Made by a program: the position numbers and the translations under genes. A DNA stretch of 64,000 nucleotides from Limnephilus marmoratus (taxonomy: Eukaryota > Arthropoda > Insecta > Trichoptera > Limnephilidae), in contig OU862927.1 of NCBI GenBank assembly GCA_917880885.1, positions 33,631,571 through 33,695,570 of the forward strand, written 5' to 3'. Shown here piece after piece: positions 9,898 to 20,390 of the stretch (position 1 is the stretch's first letter; every line of letters begins with the position of its first letter). Under the pieces are notes generated by a model that was given only the letters and a program-made list of their open reading frames with translations, made no database searches and was not told the origin of the DNA.

Positions 9898-10860
9898 CAG
9901 GGTGTCCCAAAAGAAAGTTTATATTTAGTGGATCGATTTAAAAAAAGTAAGGATTCTATCGAAAAAAGGTTTGTTAAATACTAAAATATACAATTTGGGA
10001 ATTTATTTCTTAAAAATAATATCGTCCAAATGTCAACCCTCGCGTTCGCGGCATTCATTTAATCGAAGAGTAAAATTTCTCATGACGGCTCGGCAGGTAG
10101 GCTTCGTGATGGCTGCCAATTCGTGACGGATATTTTCTTTTAGTTGCATCAGGAAAGTCGGATTTTTGGCGTAAATTTTAGATTTGAGATAACCCCACAG
10201 GAAAAAGTCCATAGGGGTTAAGTCAGGACCACGAGGAGGCCAATTTATGTCACCTCTCCTGAAGATCAATTTGCCAGCGAAAATTTCACGAACTTGTGGC
10301 AGAGACGTATTGGACGTACGTAATATTGCCCCGTCTTGCTGGAACCATGTTCTTTGGTTATAGCCAGTAAGTTTGTAGGAGTGCAGCATTTGGTATTTGT
10401 GCAAAATGTTGTGTAACGATGATCTATGCACATTTAAAGCACTTGCGCGTTTCAAATCAAAAAGTTTGAGTCATCACAAAAAGTCTGATACACACTCTCT
10501 ACGTTTTCTACCGTTCTCGATGACCTTGGTCGCCCGGATTTTGGTTTTGCCAGTGTTGTACCGATCTCTTTAAACTTTTTGACCAATTTTCGAATGCGAG
10601 GAATGCTTGACGCATCATTGAATTGACGAAAACCTCAAATATTGCAGAATCTTCTACGCGCTACAGTCGCCGAATCACCATTTTTGTGAAACTCACACAC
10701 GTACAACGCGCGGTCCGCGGTCGCTCCCGATAAATGCTTCATAGCGACTAAATTCCCAAGAGCCAGACTACTGATTGACATACCCCACGCGCCCCTCGGA
10801 AAAGTTGCGTTCACACAGAAAACAAAACAAGTATAAACTTTCTTTTGTGACACCCCGTGT
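9898..10860 (-). mobile_element. mariner-like element, internally deleted
   Basis: The terminal inverted repeats are CAGGGTGTCCCAAAAGAAAG at the left and its slightly diverged inverse ending CTTTTGTGACACCCCGTG at the right. TA flanks both sides (9896-9897 and 10861-10862). At 963 bp it is shorter than the usual 1.3 kb. The transposase runs on the minus strand. Confidence 0.85.
10033..10853 (-). pseudogene. mariner transposase remnant
   Basis: A cut-and-paste transposase remnant read from 10853 down. An N-terminal helix-turn-helix start contains HKNGDSATVARRRF. After a stop, a GRPRSSRTVENV linker is readable near 10500-10540. The catalytic half follows, with TWFQQDGA (second Asp) and LTPMDFFLWGYLK (third Asp). 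The stretch that should hold the first Asp, about 100 residues between HTH linker and WFQQDGA, is deleted near 10380. Stops and shifts add to this, so the copy is dead. Confidence 0.8.
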
Positions 10861-10862
10861 AA

Positions 10863-11109
10863 AAGAAATATATGAGAATTATATAAAACTAACTATTTTA
10901 TTCCGGTATTGATGAAATTTTGCACCCTTGACCTTTCAAAACAGGAGGAAGGTCACTGTCTACATGAGATTTCGAAAAACCACCCCATCGCATTTTCCCC
11001 CCTGTTTTTGCAATTTTGCACACTAAGATAAGAGGAAAATTGCTGTCTACATCTGATTTCGAAAAAGCCTATGTAAAGCCCGGGCTACGTCGGGGATTTC
11101 AGCTCTTCA
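10863..11109. repeat. Diverged ~90-bp direct repeat
   Basis: ATTTTGCACcc...GTCACTGTCTACATGAGATTTCG (about 10915-10980) is echoed by ATTTTGCACac...TTGCTGTCTACATCTGATTTCG (about 11011-11062). Nothing else recognised here. Confidence 0.45.
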
Positions 11110-11391
11110 TCATTACATTGTATAAAATGAAGTCGCTCAAAATGTATGTGCGCGTTAATCGTTTAAACTACGCAACGGATTTTCATACGGTTTTCACCAA
11201 TAGATAGAGGTGATTGAAGAGGAATGTTTATATGTATAAAAACATGCTTATTATGGTAGAGAAAAGTCGAGAAATTCAAATATTCAATTCAGGCAGCGGG
11301 CAGCTGGCAAGCGGGTGGTGTGGATTTTATAAAGGTTGGGTAATGGCGTTGTGTTTCGTTAGCCACAGCAACGTGTATCCGGGTCTGCTAG
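11110..11391 (+). mobile_element. Non-autonomous Helitron
   Basis: Starts A|TC at 11110 and carries the CAACGGATTTTCATACGG block. It ends GCAACGTGTATCCGGGTCTGCTAG, with CTAG at 11388-11391 followed by T. The A|T insertion context and CTAG end are Helitron hallmarks. Its right two-thirds recur at 26560-26813 and less closely at 37570-38270. A 61-codon frame on it is not coding. Confidence 0.75.
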
Positions 11392-11707
11392 TATTATAAT
11401 ATAATAAGAAGGCTTGATGTAATACAAATTAAATTCATAAGACATTTTGATATTATAAACAACAACATAGGGAGATATGGCATGGAAGCGTGCCGACTGT
11501 CGCCGACCAAGCTGCACAGACTATCTAAGCGGATATGCAATGAAAGTTATTCGGCGCGGCGTCACTGAGCTTGCAAAAGTATGCATTTTCAAAAGTACAT
11601 GTGAGAGATATTGGAGATACTAATAATGGTACATGGTCCATCTCCCTTGTTTCTATTATCCATGTGTACCTACAAAAGATCTATCAGCAATATTTAAAAA
11701 AAAAAAT
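11392..11707. other. Unassigned sequence
   Basis: No repeat family or gene recognised. A 70-codon open frame at 11571-11783 has no known motif and runs into Repeat D. Confidence 0.35.
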
Positions 11708-12112
11708 AGAGTGTAATTCACACGCGATAGAAGTAAAACTAGAAAGTCGCCAGATGTCGCTTTCTTTTGCCTGTTTATTTTAAAGTGGTTTGAAGATTGG
11801 ATATTGATTTACAAAAACAAAAGTATTTATTTTTTTGAATATCTTAGGAATCGAACCTCCGCCTCCGTCCGCTGGATTTCTCTGGCTGCTGAGATTTGCG
11901 ACGCTCTATACCGCTGCGCTATGGGACACGCTCAACGAGGCGCGAATTTACGCATTATGTTCCGACCACCCGTAAAAAAACAAAGCAGCTAATGAGCGCA
12001 GATCTATCGTCGTTTCCGTTTTATATCTCAATCAATAGGACCCTTGAGCACAGTTTGATGCTTCGCAGGTTCCGTAGTGCGTCATTTCCGTTTCATCCGA
12101 ATTTCAAATCAT
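11708..12112. repeat. Repeat D with tRNA-like core (minus strand)
   Basis: The outer block GAGTGTAATTCACACGCG..GAAGTAAAAC opens the repeat and a CATTTCCGTTTCATCCGAAT block closes it, as at 31919-32269 and, inverted, 34746-35081. On the minus strand about 11930-11850 looks like a degenerate tRNA, with an A-box-like TAGCGCAGCGG and a B-box-like GGTTCGATTCC. The sequence is probably a SINE-like or tRNA-carrying non-autonomous element. Confidence 0.6.
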
Positions 12113-12289
12113 TAACACACTTTTGATTTTCTACATTTTCGATTGAGTTTCGCTAATATTGTCTTCATTTAATTAACCTTTTTTTTTTACCCTGTAAAAA
12201 TAATTTGTACATTGTAATAAATACTTATTTGTATTAAATATATAAAGATATATAGCTTTCACTATCCACACTCTTTTAGAAATCCTAAA
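12113..12289. other. AT-rich sequence with Repeat F end
   Basis: ATTGTCTTCATTTAATT at 12158-12174 matches the terminal word of Repeat F (42432 and 52494-52605). The rest is AT-rich. Confidence 0.35.
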
Positions 12290-12610
12290 TTTCAGCGTAA
12301 TCAGACTTCGCAATAGTCAGGATAGGTCTTTGCACAACTCCGTTTGCATGTCATCGTCAGAAGTGGCTCATTCCGTACCTACCGGCGGTGCAGCTTGTAA
12401 CATTACCAGTTCCAGCGCCGCCCACGAGGACCTGGTGGTCTGATGCCAGAGCCGCTCGCGCTGGGCGGGTTGGACTATCAAGTGTTTAGTAGTGGTTAGG
12501 ACTTTGGGAGTTGCATAGGAGTTAGGAGTGGCATAGAAGTGCCGAAGGGCGCGGCCCCCCACGCAACGAGGACCATGCCAGATGATTGCGCTGCATTTTC
12601 AAACGAAAAG
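12290..12610. other. GC-richer island, unidentified
   Basis: Clearly richer in GC than its surroundings, especially 12370-12590. An open frame of 64 codons on the minus strand (12368-12562) shows no motif. It could be a fragment of a host exon or of an unrecognised element; I have no support for either. Confidence 0.35.
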
Positions 12611-12765
12611 ATCAGGGATTCTTGAAAGGTGACATTTTAGTCAACTTCGTCGCAATAATATTATAGAAAATATGTAGTAATATTACGAGGAACGGACAAT
12701 ACTAGTGTTTTTCTTTATTTTTTAAAATTATTTTATTTTTCTTTCAAAATTAATAGACCAGTTTA

Positions 12766-13373
12766 TCTCTAAGTCGGCTTAGTTACATCATTTATAACTC
12801 AAGAACGACTGGACTGATTTTTATGATCTTTGATTTGTTGTATTTGTCTCCGTCTCGAATAGCATAATAGCTATTAAAATCTCGGTAAATTTCACGAAAA
12901 AACAATTATAAAGAAAATTCTTTTCCTTTCATACATTTCTTTTCCTTTCATTCGTTAAAAACGTCAAATGTCAATGCGCTGATTGTTTTGCCTTTGTTCT
13001 TAAACATATAATGCTGCCCCTCTTTCTTACGTACTAAATGTCAATTGTAAAAAACGAGGCAAACGATGAACGTGTGTCTGCATCCCTCCAAAGGAAAATT
13101 ACAATAATTATAATAAATCTCCCTCACACGTATAAAGAAAATGAAACGCAATTCCCGTAAGTAAGTGGAAAAGAAAAAAAATCACAAAAAATATAAATCC
13201 GTACACAACGCTATCTCTTATACTGACAAAAACAAAACACGGACAGTTGCGCATCGATAATTGCTTCGTTGTGTAATTTTTAACTTAATAAAAAAACTCA
13301 ATTTAATTAAGCTAATAAGTTAACACCACAGTTACTGATTCTGAGTCGGTACGAATTTCGGCGGGTCAGCTAG
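12766..13373 (+). mobile_element. Non-autonomous Helitron carrying Repeat B sequence
   Basis: Starts A|TCTCTAAGTCGG at 12766 and ends TTCGGCGGGTCAGCTAG at 13373, followed by T. Its middle (about 12957-13165) is Repeat B sequence, with blocks such as CACACGTATAAAGAAAATGA and TGTGTCTGCATCCCTCC. Either Repeat B inserted into the Helitron or the Helitron captured it. Confidence 0.7.
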
Positions 13374-13384
13374 TTGTTTATAAA

Positions 13385-13420
13385 AAAACTAAATGTTTCG
13401 TGAGCAATGCTCACTTCCTC
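13385..13420 (-). ncRNA. Decayed hammerhead-like motif, split by an insertion
   Basis: On the minus strand, stem GTGAGC/GCTCAC with an ATT loop is followed by GAAACAT, as in the palindrome at 56895-57077. The core reads CCGAGGA instead of CTGAAGA. The 5' stem-I strand lies on the far side of the 13421-14212 insertion, at 14225-14245. Confidence 0.5.
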
Positions 13421-14212
13421 GGAGGCGTCTACTAATATCTACAGGAATTCCAAAAACTGAACAAATCGAACTAATATCTATGAGAACCAAAGTGAGGACG
13501 AATATCTACAGCTCAAATTGCTGACTAATATCTATGAGAACCAAAGGAGGACGAATATCTACAGCACTGGCAGAAGTTGGATTTGCAATTGTGTATAGCA
13601 TATTGGAATAACGTAATATTGCGTATGCAGTTTAAAAAACTTAATTTATGTAAGTATGTATGTAAAAATCCCTAATATTGGACTATTGGACACATTTAGC
13701 TGATTATTAAGGATTTGGGTTTTTGTTTTAACAACTTTCTTTATTTCGAGTGCTTCTAAATTATTTAGTCTGTTACCATGACCATTTCTATGTCAGTTAG
13801 GTTAGGTTAGGTTAGGTTGTGGTGCCGTGTATTTCGAAATAAATAAATATCTTTGTATTATGACCTTCATGTTTGTTCAATAAATTATTGTCCTCGTAAA
13901 CAGCAAAATACGTAATATTATGCAAAAACTTCATGTACATACTTTAAACGTTTAAGCCTTTACGTAATTAGTAATTGTAATTACGTAATTGAAGTAATTT
14001 ATGCTTTCCGTACAACCTCTTGCTCAGCTGCCCTCTGTAGATATTAGTCCAACCTACGCTCCATAGATATTAGTCACCACTGGGACCGTCATAGATATTC
14101 GTCCGACCTTAGATATTAGTCCTCACTCTGAAGTTCATAGATATTAGTCCAACATATGAGCTGTAGATATTCGTTCGACATACAGGCCCACAGATATTAT
14201 TAGTATCTGGAG
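13421..14212. mobile_element. MITE-like element with 12 subterminal ATATTAGTC motifs
   Basis: Flanked by TCACTTCCTCGG at 13411-13422 and 14213-14224. This target duplication of 8-12 bp splits a hammerhead-like motif. The left 150 bp carries five copies of CTAATATCTAYRG or CGAATATCTACAG. The right 180 bp carries seven inverse copies (AGATATTAGTCC or AGATATTCGTCC). A second copy of its left end occurs inverted at 58558-58865 and fixes the border as GGAGGCGTC. Arrays of short subterminal motifs are typical transposase-binding sites of hAT and related transposons. It carries (TTAGG)4 inside. Confidence 0.7.
13797..13816 (+). repeat. Short (TTAGG)4 run
   Basis: Four perfect TTAGG units followed by TT, inside the element at 13421-14212. 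TTAGG is the telomere unit of many insects. Four units are too few to call a telomeric insertion. Confidence 0.8.
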
Positions 14213-14406
14213 TCACTTCCTCGGGTTTTACATAAAACCAATTACAACAACAGACATAGACTTAAAGGTGTCAATGCGAAGATGGAAAGACGAGGGGGGA
14301 AGCAAATAATAGACGAATCACACGTTTGACTTTAATATTGAGTAACTAACTTAACTTTTATATAGTAATTTTAATGGTGTTCATTTGGACAAATTGGAAA
14401 TCTTAG
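14213..14406. other. Rest of ribozyme-bearing repeat and flank
   Basis: 14225-14250 continues the split Penelope-like sequence (GGGTTTTACATAAAACC). No further feature. Confidence 0.4.
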
Positions 14407-15591
14407 GGGCCGTCTGTTTCAACGCTCGCTAAAGTAAAAGTAAAGCAAAAGCAGTTACTATAGTTAAATTTCAGCAAAATGCGTTTTTCAATCAATTTGA
14501 CTGATTGTTTTACGTTACTTTTAACTTTTGTACTTACTTTCCGAAAACCGATGGTTACTCGAGAGTTACTCCGCCATATTGGCATATCTGACAGTTCTGG
14601 TCGAAGTAATGTATGGAAATGGATGCTTCAACATTGATTACTAATATGCTAATCAGTAATCATGATAAATATTATAGAAGAGGATGATAATGACGATGAA
14701 TTCCTCATCAAATATGTTTTGCAGCGAAAACTAAAACATTTCGTCCCCGCGTCAATAATATGGGAATCTGGAATGATTTTGGCGCGACACCGCATGTCGA
14801 AAAAATCTTGCTGTTGAACAGAATCAATTCTGATATCGACATATTTAGCGTTACCTTTTAAGATAAGCTTTTATAATGAATATATTGCAAGTTTTACAGG
14901 ATCTTCAAATCAATTTATTGAATCATAAACATTTAACAAAAATATAACATTAGTAGGTAGGGCCTGAACAGAATCGTTTCTTATATCAACATATTCAGCG
15001 AGTGAAGCTGCCTTTAAAAGACAAGCTCTAATAATGCTATTATATTTTACTATACTACTTACGTTTAATGTAATGCTCTTACCAACAGATTTAAAAAAAA
15101 GTTTAAAATGCATGTTTTTCTAACGTTTTCGATACCATAAATAAACTGAATTGAAGATATCGTAAAATATGTGACACTTCAAATTCAAGGAGATACCACA
15201 ACTACTGGAAAGTAAATTACATTCATATTGTATATTACATGTATTTTAATAGGTTGTCATTTAATTGTAAATATTCATACAAATACTTTTTATCGGAACA
15301 AAGCTGTCAGATCCTATGACGTGACACAAAATACAACCGGATATTTTCATATTTTGACAGATGTTCTGATTTAGTTTACGGTGTTGCCGCATCGAAAAAT
15401 ATTTCGATGCGTTTTTCCACGTAATTCCGACGAAAATTCTGCTTTTTAGACTGGCCACACTGACAACTATTACTTTAGCGAAAATACACTTGAAACAGCG
15501 CGCGGTCCTATTTAACATCCTCGTTACTTTAACTGACAGTTACAATTTAACTTTAGGACACGATTTAACTTTCTGTTGAAACAGACGGCCC
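14407..15591. mobile_element. Harbinger-like non-autonomous element, 1185 bp
   Basis: Inverted ends GGGCCGTCTGTTTCAAC at 14407-14423 and 15575-15591. TAG flanks both sides (14404-14406 and 15592-15594). Inside the ends are runs of AAAGTAAAAGTAAAGC-type sequence and the related inverse near 15535-15570. Open frames of 60-85 codons inside match no transposase I know. GGGCC ends with a 3-bp duplication fit PIF/Harbinger, though the usual target is TWA rather than TAG. Confidence 0.75.
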
Positions 15592-15594
15592 TAG

Positions 15595-16225
15595 AAGTTT
15601 GAAAGAGCGTATGTATAAATTTAAATATTAGAAATAATCCAAAAATATTTTTAAATGACCCATTATTAAACTTGGAACATTATGAATTGGGAAGCACTGC
15701 ACCAGAGAGGCAATATATGCACATAATATATTATTATATAATGAGGTATGCATTACAAGAACCGCAATCGATGTCTAATCATGTTGTCTGAATTGTGAAT
15801 AGTGAATAGCTCATTCCGGATAGATTTGCGACGTCAAACAATCCTACATTATTTATAAACCTACAAGTACAAGCAGCTTCATGACTCATACCAATTGCAA
15901 AGATACCTACGTACATCAATCAATACAACAACTTCAACTGTGTCTACATCTCATTCAATAAAACAATCATATTCTATGGCGGAAATTTGGAATGCTGTGA
16001 AGACAATAAATCCAAAAATCAGTAAAATATTTCATTTTTCTCTCTTTTGATCTGCGTCGTCGAAACATTTCTTGGAAAATAAGTGAGACTTTTGATAAAT
16101 AAGTATGTGTATGTTGTTGCCTCTGTGGAACTAATCTCCTGCTGAAAAGCTACTTGCAGTAGCTTAACGGGTATAAATTCCCATTGTATGTAACTTTTAT
16201 ACAATAATAAAAAATAAAATAAGGA
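15595..16225. other. Unassigned sequence
   Basis: AT-rich. Open frames up to 83 codons on the minus strand near 16019-16401 overlap Repeat E and show no motif. Confidence 0.35.
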
Positions 16226-16461
16226 TTTTGAAGTGAAAACTTTTTTAGCACCGTTGTGATTTGAAACTCGATGAAATGGAAACGAGCGACACTAAAAAGA
16301 GACAAACACATACATCTATAGGATTTAACCTGCGAGTGAATGAGTTTTTTTTTATTATAATCGGTCTCCTCTTTGTGCGGTGTGCTTCGTAGCCTCCCCA
16401 CTCTTGTCTAATTTAATTTTCTGAAGGTTTCACTTCTACCGCGTGTGAATTGCACACACTG
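16226..16461. repeat. Repeat E, copy 1
   Basis: Opens GAAGTGAAAACTT, continues TTTGAAACTCGATGAAATGG and ends with GGTTTCACTTCTACCGCG then GTGTGAATTGCACAC. Other copies are at 21209-21343, 40131-40350 and a short one at 54486-54574. GAAGTGAAAMCTTC at one end and GAAGGTTTCACTTC at the other form a terminal inverted repeat. Repeat D shares these ends but carries a tRNA-like core. Confidence 0.65.
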
Positions 16462-16511
16462 ATTTTTTTCTACATTTTTTCGCTCTTTCGATATTTCTTG
16501 ATTTGTAGTTA

Positions 16512-16676
16512 GGGAACGTACCCATACTACGTGACCAACTTTTTGCAATTTTTAACCCCCCCCCCCCCCCCCCGGTGACCAAAATCCTAAGCAACCCGCC
16601 GCTCATTTGTATGGAGCGTGACATTTTGAAGACCCCCCCCCCCCCTAAACGTGTCACGTAGTATGGGTACGTTCCC
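16512..16676. mobile_element. 165-bp MITE with poly-C tracts
   Basis: Near-perfect inverted ends GGGAACGTACCCATACTACG extend about 25 bp through GTGAC. TTA flanks both sides (16509-16511, 16677-16679). Two C runs (about 16556-16573 and 16632-16645) flank CCTAAGCAACCCGCCGCTC. A sister copy is at 29491-29657. TTA duplications point to a Harbinger-derived MITE. Open frames across it are chance. Confidence 0.85.
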
Positions 16677-16730
16677 TTATGTGTACAATATGTGCATAAG
16701 ATGAGCGGATAGCGATTTGCGACCTGTACC

Positions 16731-17567
16731 CAGGGCCGGATTAACCATGTCGGGGCCCCTAGTTAATGAACGTCTCGGGGCCCCTTTACAAACAAGGCTT
16801 TAAGAGGGGGGGTGGGGGTAAGAAGTTAAAACAATTTTTTCAATTTTTTCTGACTATAAAACATGGCAGTGTATTAAGTATTGTGTCAAAATTTCAAGTA
16901 AATCGGAGCAAAACTAACGAAGGTACAGCGTTTCAAGCGACCGGCCATCATGCTCGATTCAAGTATATTTCGAGTATAATTTTTTTTTAATCTGTTTCCA
17001 GGCAAAGAACATTTCTGAAGTTTGTGAACATCACAATTCAAAATCTTAACTTGACTTGACAGATGCTTTTGAAATTTTGTTACTATTTCTACATATAAAT
17101 CAACAGTCAGTCTGTGTAAAAAATTGTAAGTTTTTTTATTTATTTCATTTTCTGAAAGATGCATTTGTTAAAAAAAAAATTCTCACCAAATTCGAAAAAT
17201 TGACGGAGATACAGCATTTTATGTGAAACCATTTGAAACAGTTTGTATGTTGAATTATCCTTCAGCAAAACTTTTAATACGTTTTTCTCGAATAATATTT
17301 GTTTTAATTATAGACTTTTAATTTATTATTTGGGCATGATGTGTACATTGGTTATTTATTGGGTTATAACCTTCGACCAATTGGTCGAAGGTTGTAACCT
17401 AATTATTATAATTTGTTGTTTTCTTTAATGCATGTACCTCATGTTATTAACCTGTAAATGTTCCTAATAAAAAAATAAAAAATAAAATTTCTCGGGACGC
17501 GGGGCCCCTAGCCGATGCGGGGCCCCTAGGCAGTTGCCTACTATGCCTTAGGGATAATCCGGTACTG
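16731..17567. mobile_element. hAT non-autonomous element with perfect 8-bp TSD
   Basis: CCTGTACC is duplicated at 16723-16730 and 17568-17575. The ends are CAGGGCCGGATTAACC and, inverted, CAGTACCGGATTATCC. GGGGCCCCTAG-type motifs lie just inside both ends, two per side. No transposase is recognisable; open frames of 61-92 codons inside have no motif. An 8-bp duplication and CAG ends are hAT hallmarks. Confidence 0.9.
17362..17399. repeat. 38-bp near-perfect palindrome
   Basis: The core AACCTTCGACCA / TGGTCGAAGGTT (17368-17393) is an uninterrupted perfect palindrome of 26 bp. With one mismatched pair it extends to 38 bp (GGTTA ... TAACC). It lies inside the hAT element. Confidence 0.9.
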
Positions 17568-17575
17568 CCTGTACC

Positions 17576-18031
17576 GTTGATGTTAGTTGATTTATCGAGT
17601 TTGACACTTAATATCGATAAGTCAGGTGTAATAGCGGCATAAATACACTATACATGTTGTGTATATAAAACACTTCTAACTAAAAAAACTTCAGCACAGT
17701 ACAAGTGGGCAGTGCTCTGCGGTGACTGCAAATCATTCCTCTTTAACCCTTTAATTCTTTATATGTTTTGTCAAACATATAAACCTTCAGGGATTATTTA
17801 TTAATGGTTTTTGTGTTTAGTTCGTAAACCTCATTTTAATTTTTTTAAATTAAATACTAGTCAAATTTAATATGGTTAGACATTACAATTTCAGTATTTA
17901 TTTATTTTTTTCACTAATTAATTAAGGAAAATTATTTATTCCGCACTTCTCAGTATGTTTACAAGACCTAAACGATATAACACTTTTTTATTAAATCAAT
18001 AGCAATCACCTCATTATTAAACCTTTAACAT
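17576..18031. other. AT-rich sequence, no feature seen
   Basis: Nothing recognised. Confidence 0.4.
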
Positions 18032-18035
18032 TTAA

Positions 18036-18755
18036 GAGCGTTTAACCAGCCAGTGGACGAAAATCCACATTTCGTCGAAAGTTGTTCTTACGATCGTGCA
18101 GGGCGGTTACAATGAGAAAGATTAATTATTCTCCGTACCAGCTTTTTTAAATTGTAACTCAATATCGAATTTATTTCAATCCAAATTAGCTTTAATTTAT
18201 ACCTTCATCCAAAAATGCTGAAATGCGTGATGATAAAACTATTAGAATAATTTACTTTTTGTAATTATTTTTTGATTATAAATTATAAGTATTTATCATT
18301 TTCCAATAATGTCTAAATTTAATAAGAATGTTAAAAAAATCTGAAATATATTAGTTTGTAAGTGCGCAAATAAATACACAAATGGACCAATTTTCGTCAA
18401 GAAACACATGTACGTACATATTTTTTAATGGTTTTATTGAAACTAAAATTAAAATTCTAAAACATGCGTTTGCTAGATAATGTATTGATTTATTTTACTG
18501 CATGGTTATATTATTTGAAATGGGTGTGGTATAATACAAAATCTTTTTTCAAAATTTAACAAATCTGCCAACGACCTATGAAATGATCTTATTATACTAA
18601 AAATTTAAAAAATTTCTCAAAATTTATTACATGCGAATGCTAGATAAAAGAACAATCTTTCGAAATCCATTTATAATTTTTTGTGGAAAAAAGTCAATAC
18701 GTCTAAAATCTGATTTGAAAATGACATATTTCTGGTTTTCTCTGGTAATGCCCTC
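18036..18755 (+). mobile_element. Repeat C, TTAA-flanked element, 720 bp
   Basis: TTAA flanks both sides (18032-18035 and 18756-18759). The ends are GAGCGTTTAACCAGCC and, inverted, GAGGGCATTACC, so the inverted repeat is short and imperfect. A close second copy is at 57783-58553, a split copy at 6641-7675 and a stub at 30434-30529. A TTAA target is the signature of piggyBac-type integration; a TTA reading (Harbinger) is also possible. Confidence 0.8.
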
Positions 18756-18909
18756 TTAATGTGGCGAAAACAGATTTCAAAGTACCTCACAAAATAGAGA
18801 ATCTATTTCTCAGTACACTCATCTTTCTCTCACAATCATTTTCTCAGTAAATCGGTTTAACGGGAAATAAATCATTTTAGGCACTTATAAAATTGAAATT
18901 AGGAATAAA
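18756..18909. other. Unassigned spacer
   Basis: Nothing recognised between Repeat C and the Helitron. Confidence 0.4.
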
Positions 18910-19649
18910 TCTTCTTATATATTAAAATGAATCGCTAAATGTGTTGCTAAGCGCAAATCTCAAGAGCAGCTGAACCGATTTCGCTAATTCTTTTTTTAGA
19001 ATATTCCTTGAAGTACGAGGATGGTTCTTACGGAGAGAAAAATTAAGAAAATTGCGCAGAAAATTGGATAATTTCAGAAAACCTAACGACTATCGCACGT
19101 TTGACAGTTCGCGTGTTTGAGAATGATATTTTGCAAAACAATGATTGTTAAATCAGGTTTCTATTTTTGAAAATCTTGAGGTTGATAAATTTATTTAAAG
19201 TAGGTACTCCCCTTAAAGTTTGAATCGAATCGAGAATTTTAGATATTTTAAATAGGTACCTATGTTAGGTACCAAATTTAATATACATGAAAAATGGAAA
19301 TTTGAATAAAAATTGAAAAAGGTGGCACGCGGGCTGTTCAAAAACTGAATGTACTGGGATTGAATATATGGAACGCGGGAGGAGGGTTGGCGGAACAAGG
19401 GAGCGGGAAAGGGAAGAGGGAAGGCGGAGAAGGTGGAAGGGAACGCGGTAGGGGAAGGGGACGTGTGAGGGGGGAGGGGAACTCGGTAGGGGAGGGAAGT
19501 GGAGTGGAGAGATTGAAGGTGAAGGTGACGGAGTGGGAACGGGAGAAAAAAGGGGAGGTGGAAGGGGAACGGGACGAATGGGAAAGGACACGCAGGGAGA
19601 AACAATTTCTTTATTAAATGGCAAAGCAACGCATGCCGGGACCAGCTAG
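18910..19649 (+). mobile_element. Non-autonomous Helitron, 740 bp
   Basis: A|TCTTCTTATATATTAAAATG at 18910 and GCATGCCGGGACCAGCTAG at 19649 followed by T. The block AGCAGCTGAACCGATTTCGC sits near the 5' end. 19370-19600 is strongly purine-rich (GGGGAAGGGGA type), which creates long but meaningless open frames on both strands. A related 3' end lies inverted at 35574. Confidence 0.8.
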
Positions 19650-20390
19650 TAGAATCATATAAATAAGTCGCCTCAAAGTAATCTAGTTTGAATATTACCT
19701 TGTCGACCGAAACAGCTGTTACACTAATAAACGAACTTGATTTCGTTTAGTCAATGAGCGCTTTTATTGTTACCGTGACGATCCACGATTACGTTACCGC
19801 GACGGCATAAAAATAGCACAAAACATACGTTCTATATCCTAATAATGCTGCGAAAGAAACTCTCTTTCAAAAGATGAGAACACAATATACGTATTTCCTC
19901 CAAATGAAAAGTCATCATTTTCTTGCATCTCTCTCACACACGGCACCGTGACGTCTCTGTAGACCCCTACAATACTACTAGCCGTGACGATAATTTTGAA
20001 AGTATGGAATATAGTTACAAGATTAATATTGAAGTGTGAGTGAATTCCAAAAATTGAAAAACGTCAAATTTGAATACGCTGATGGTTTTGCTTTTGTTCT
20101 TAAGCATAAAATGCTGCAGCTCTATTTTACACAGTAAATAACAACAGTCTAGAAACGGTTAAACAAACGGTGAACGTATGTCTGCACCCCCTCAAAGGAA
20201 ACATACAATCATTGTCATACAACTCCCTCACACGTATAAAAAAAATGAAATGCAAGGATAAGGTAGTACTTTGGAGGAAACATTCACACATGTTTTGTCT
20301 CATCTTTTGTCTCACCATTATTATTTATTTATTTATTTATAAGTACCTACATGTTACATGACTAATACATTTACTTGAGAAGATACATTA

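Noticed and set aside
13797..13816. Telomere or telomere-derived insertion
   Set aside because: Only four TTAGG units, and they lie inside a bordered MITE.
14407..15591. Harbinger transposase ORF
   Set aside because: Internal frames of 60-85 codons carry no DDE or Myb-like motif.
19213..19629. 138- and 119-codon minus-strand and 85-codon plus-strand open frames
   Set aside because: They follow from the purine-rich tract of the Helitron (Pro/Ser/Phe on one strand, Gly/Arg/Glu on the other) and have no domain.
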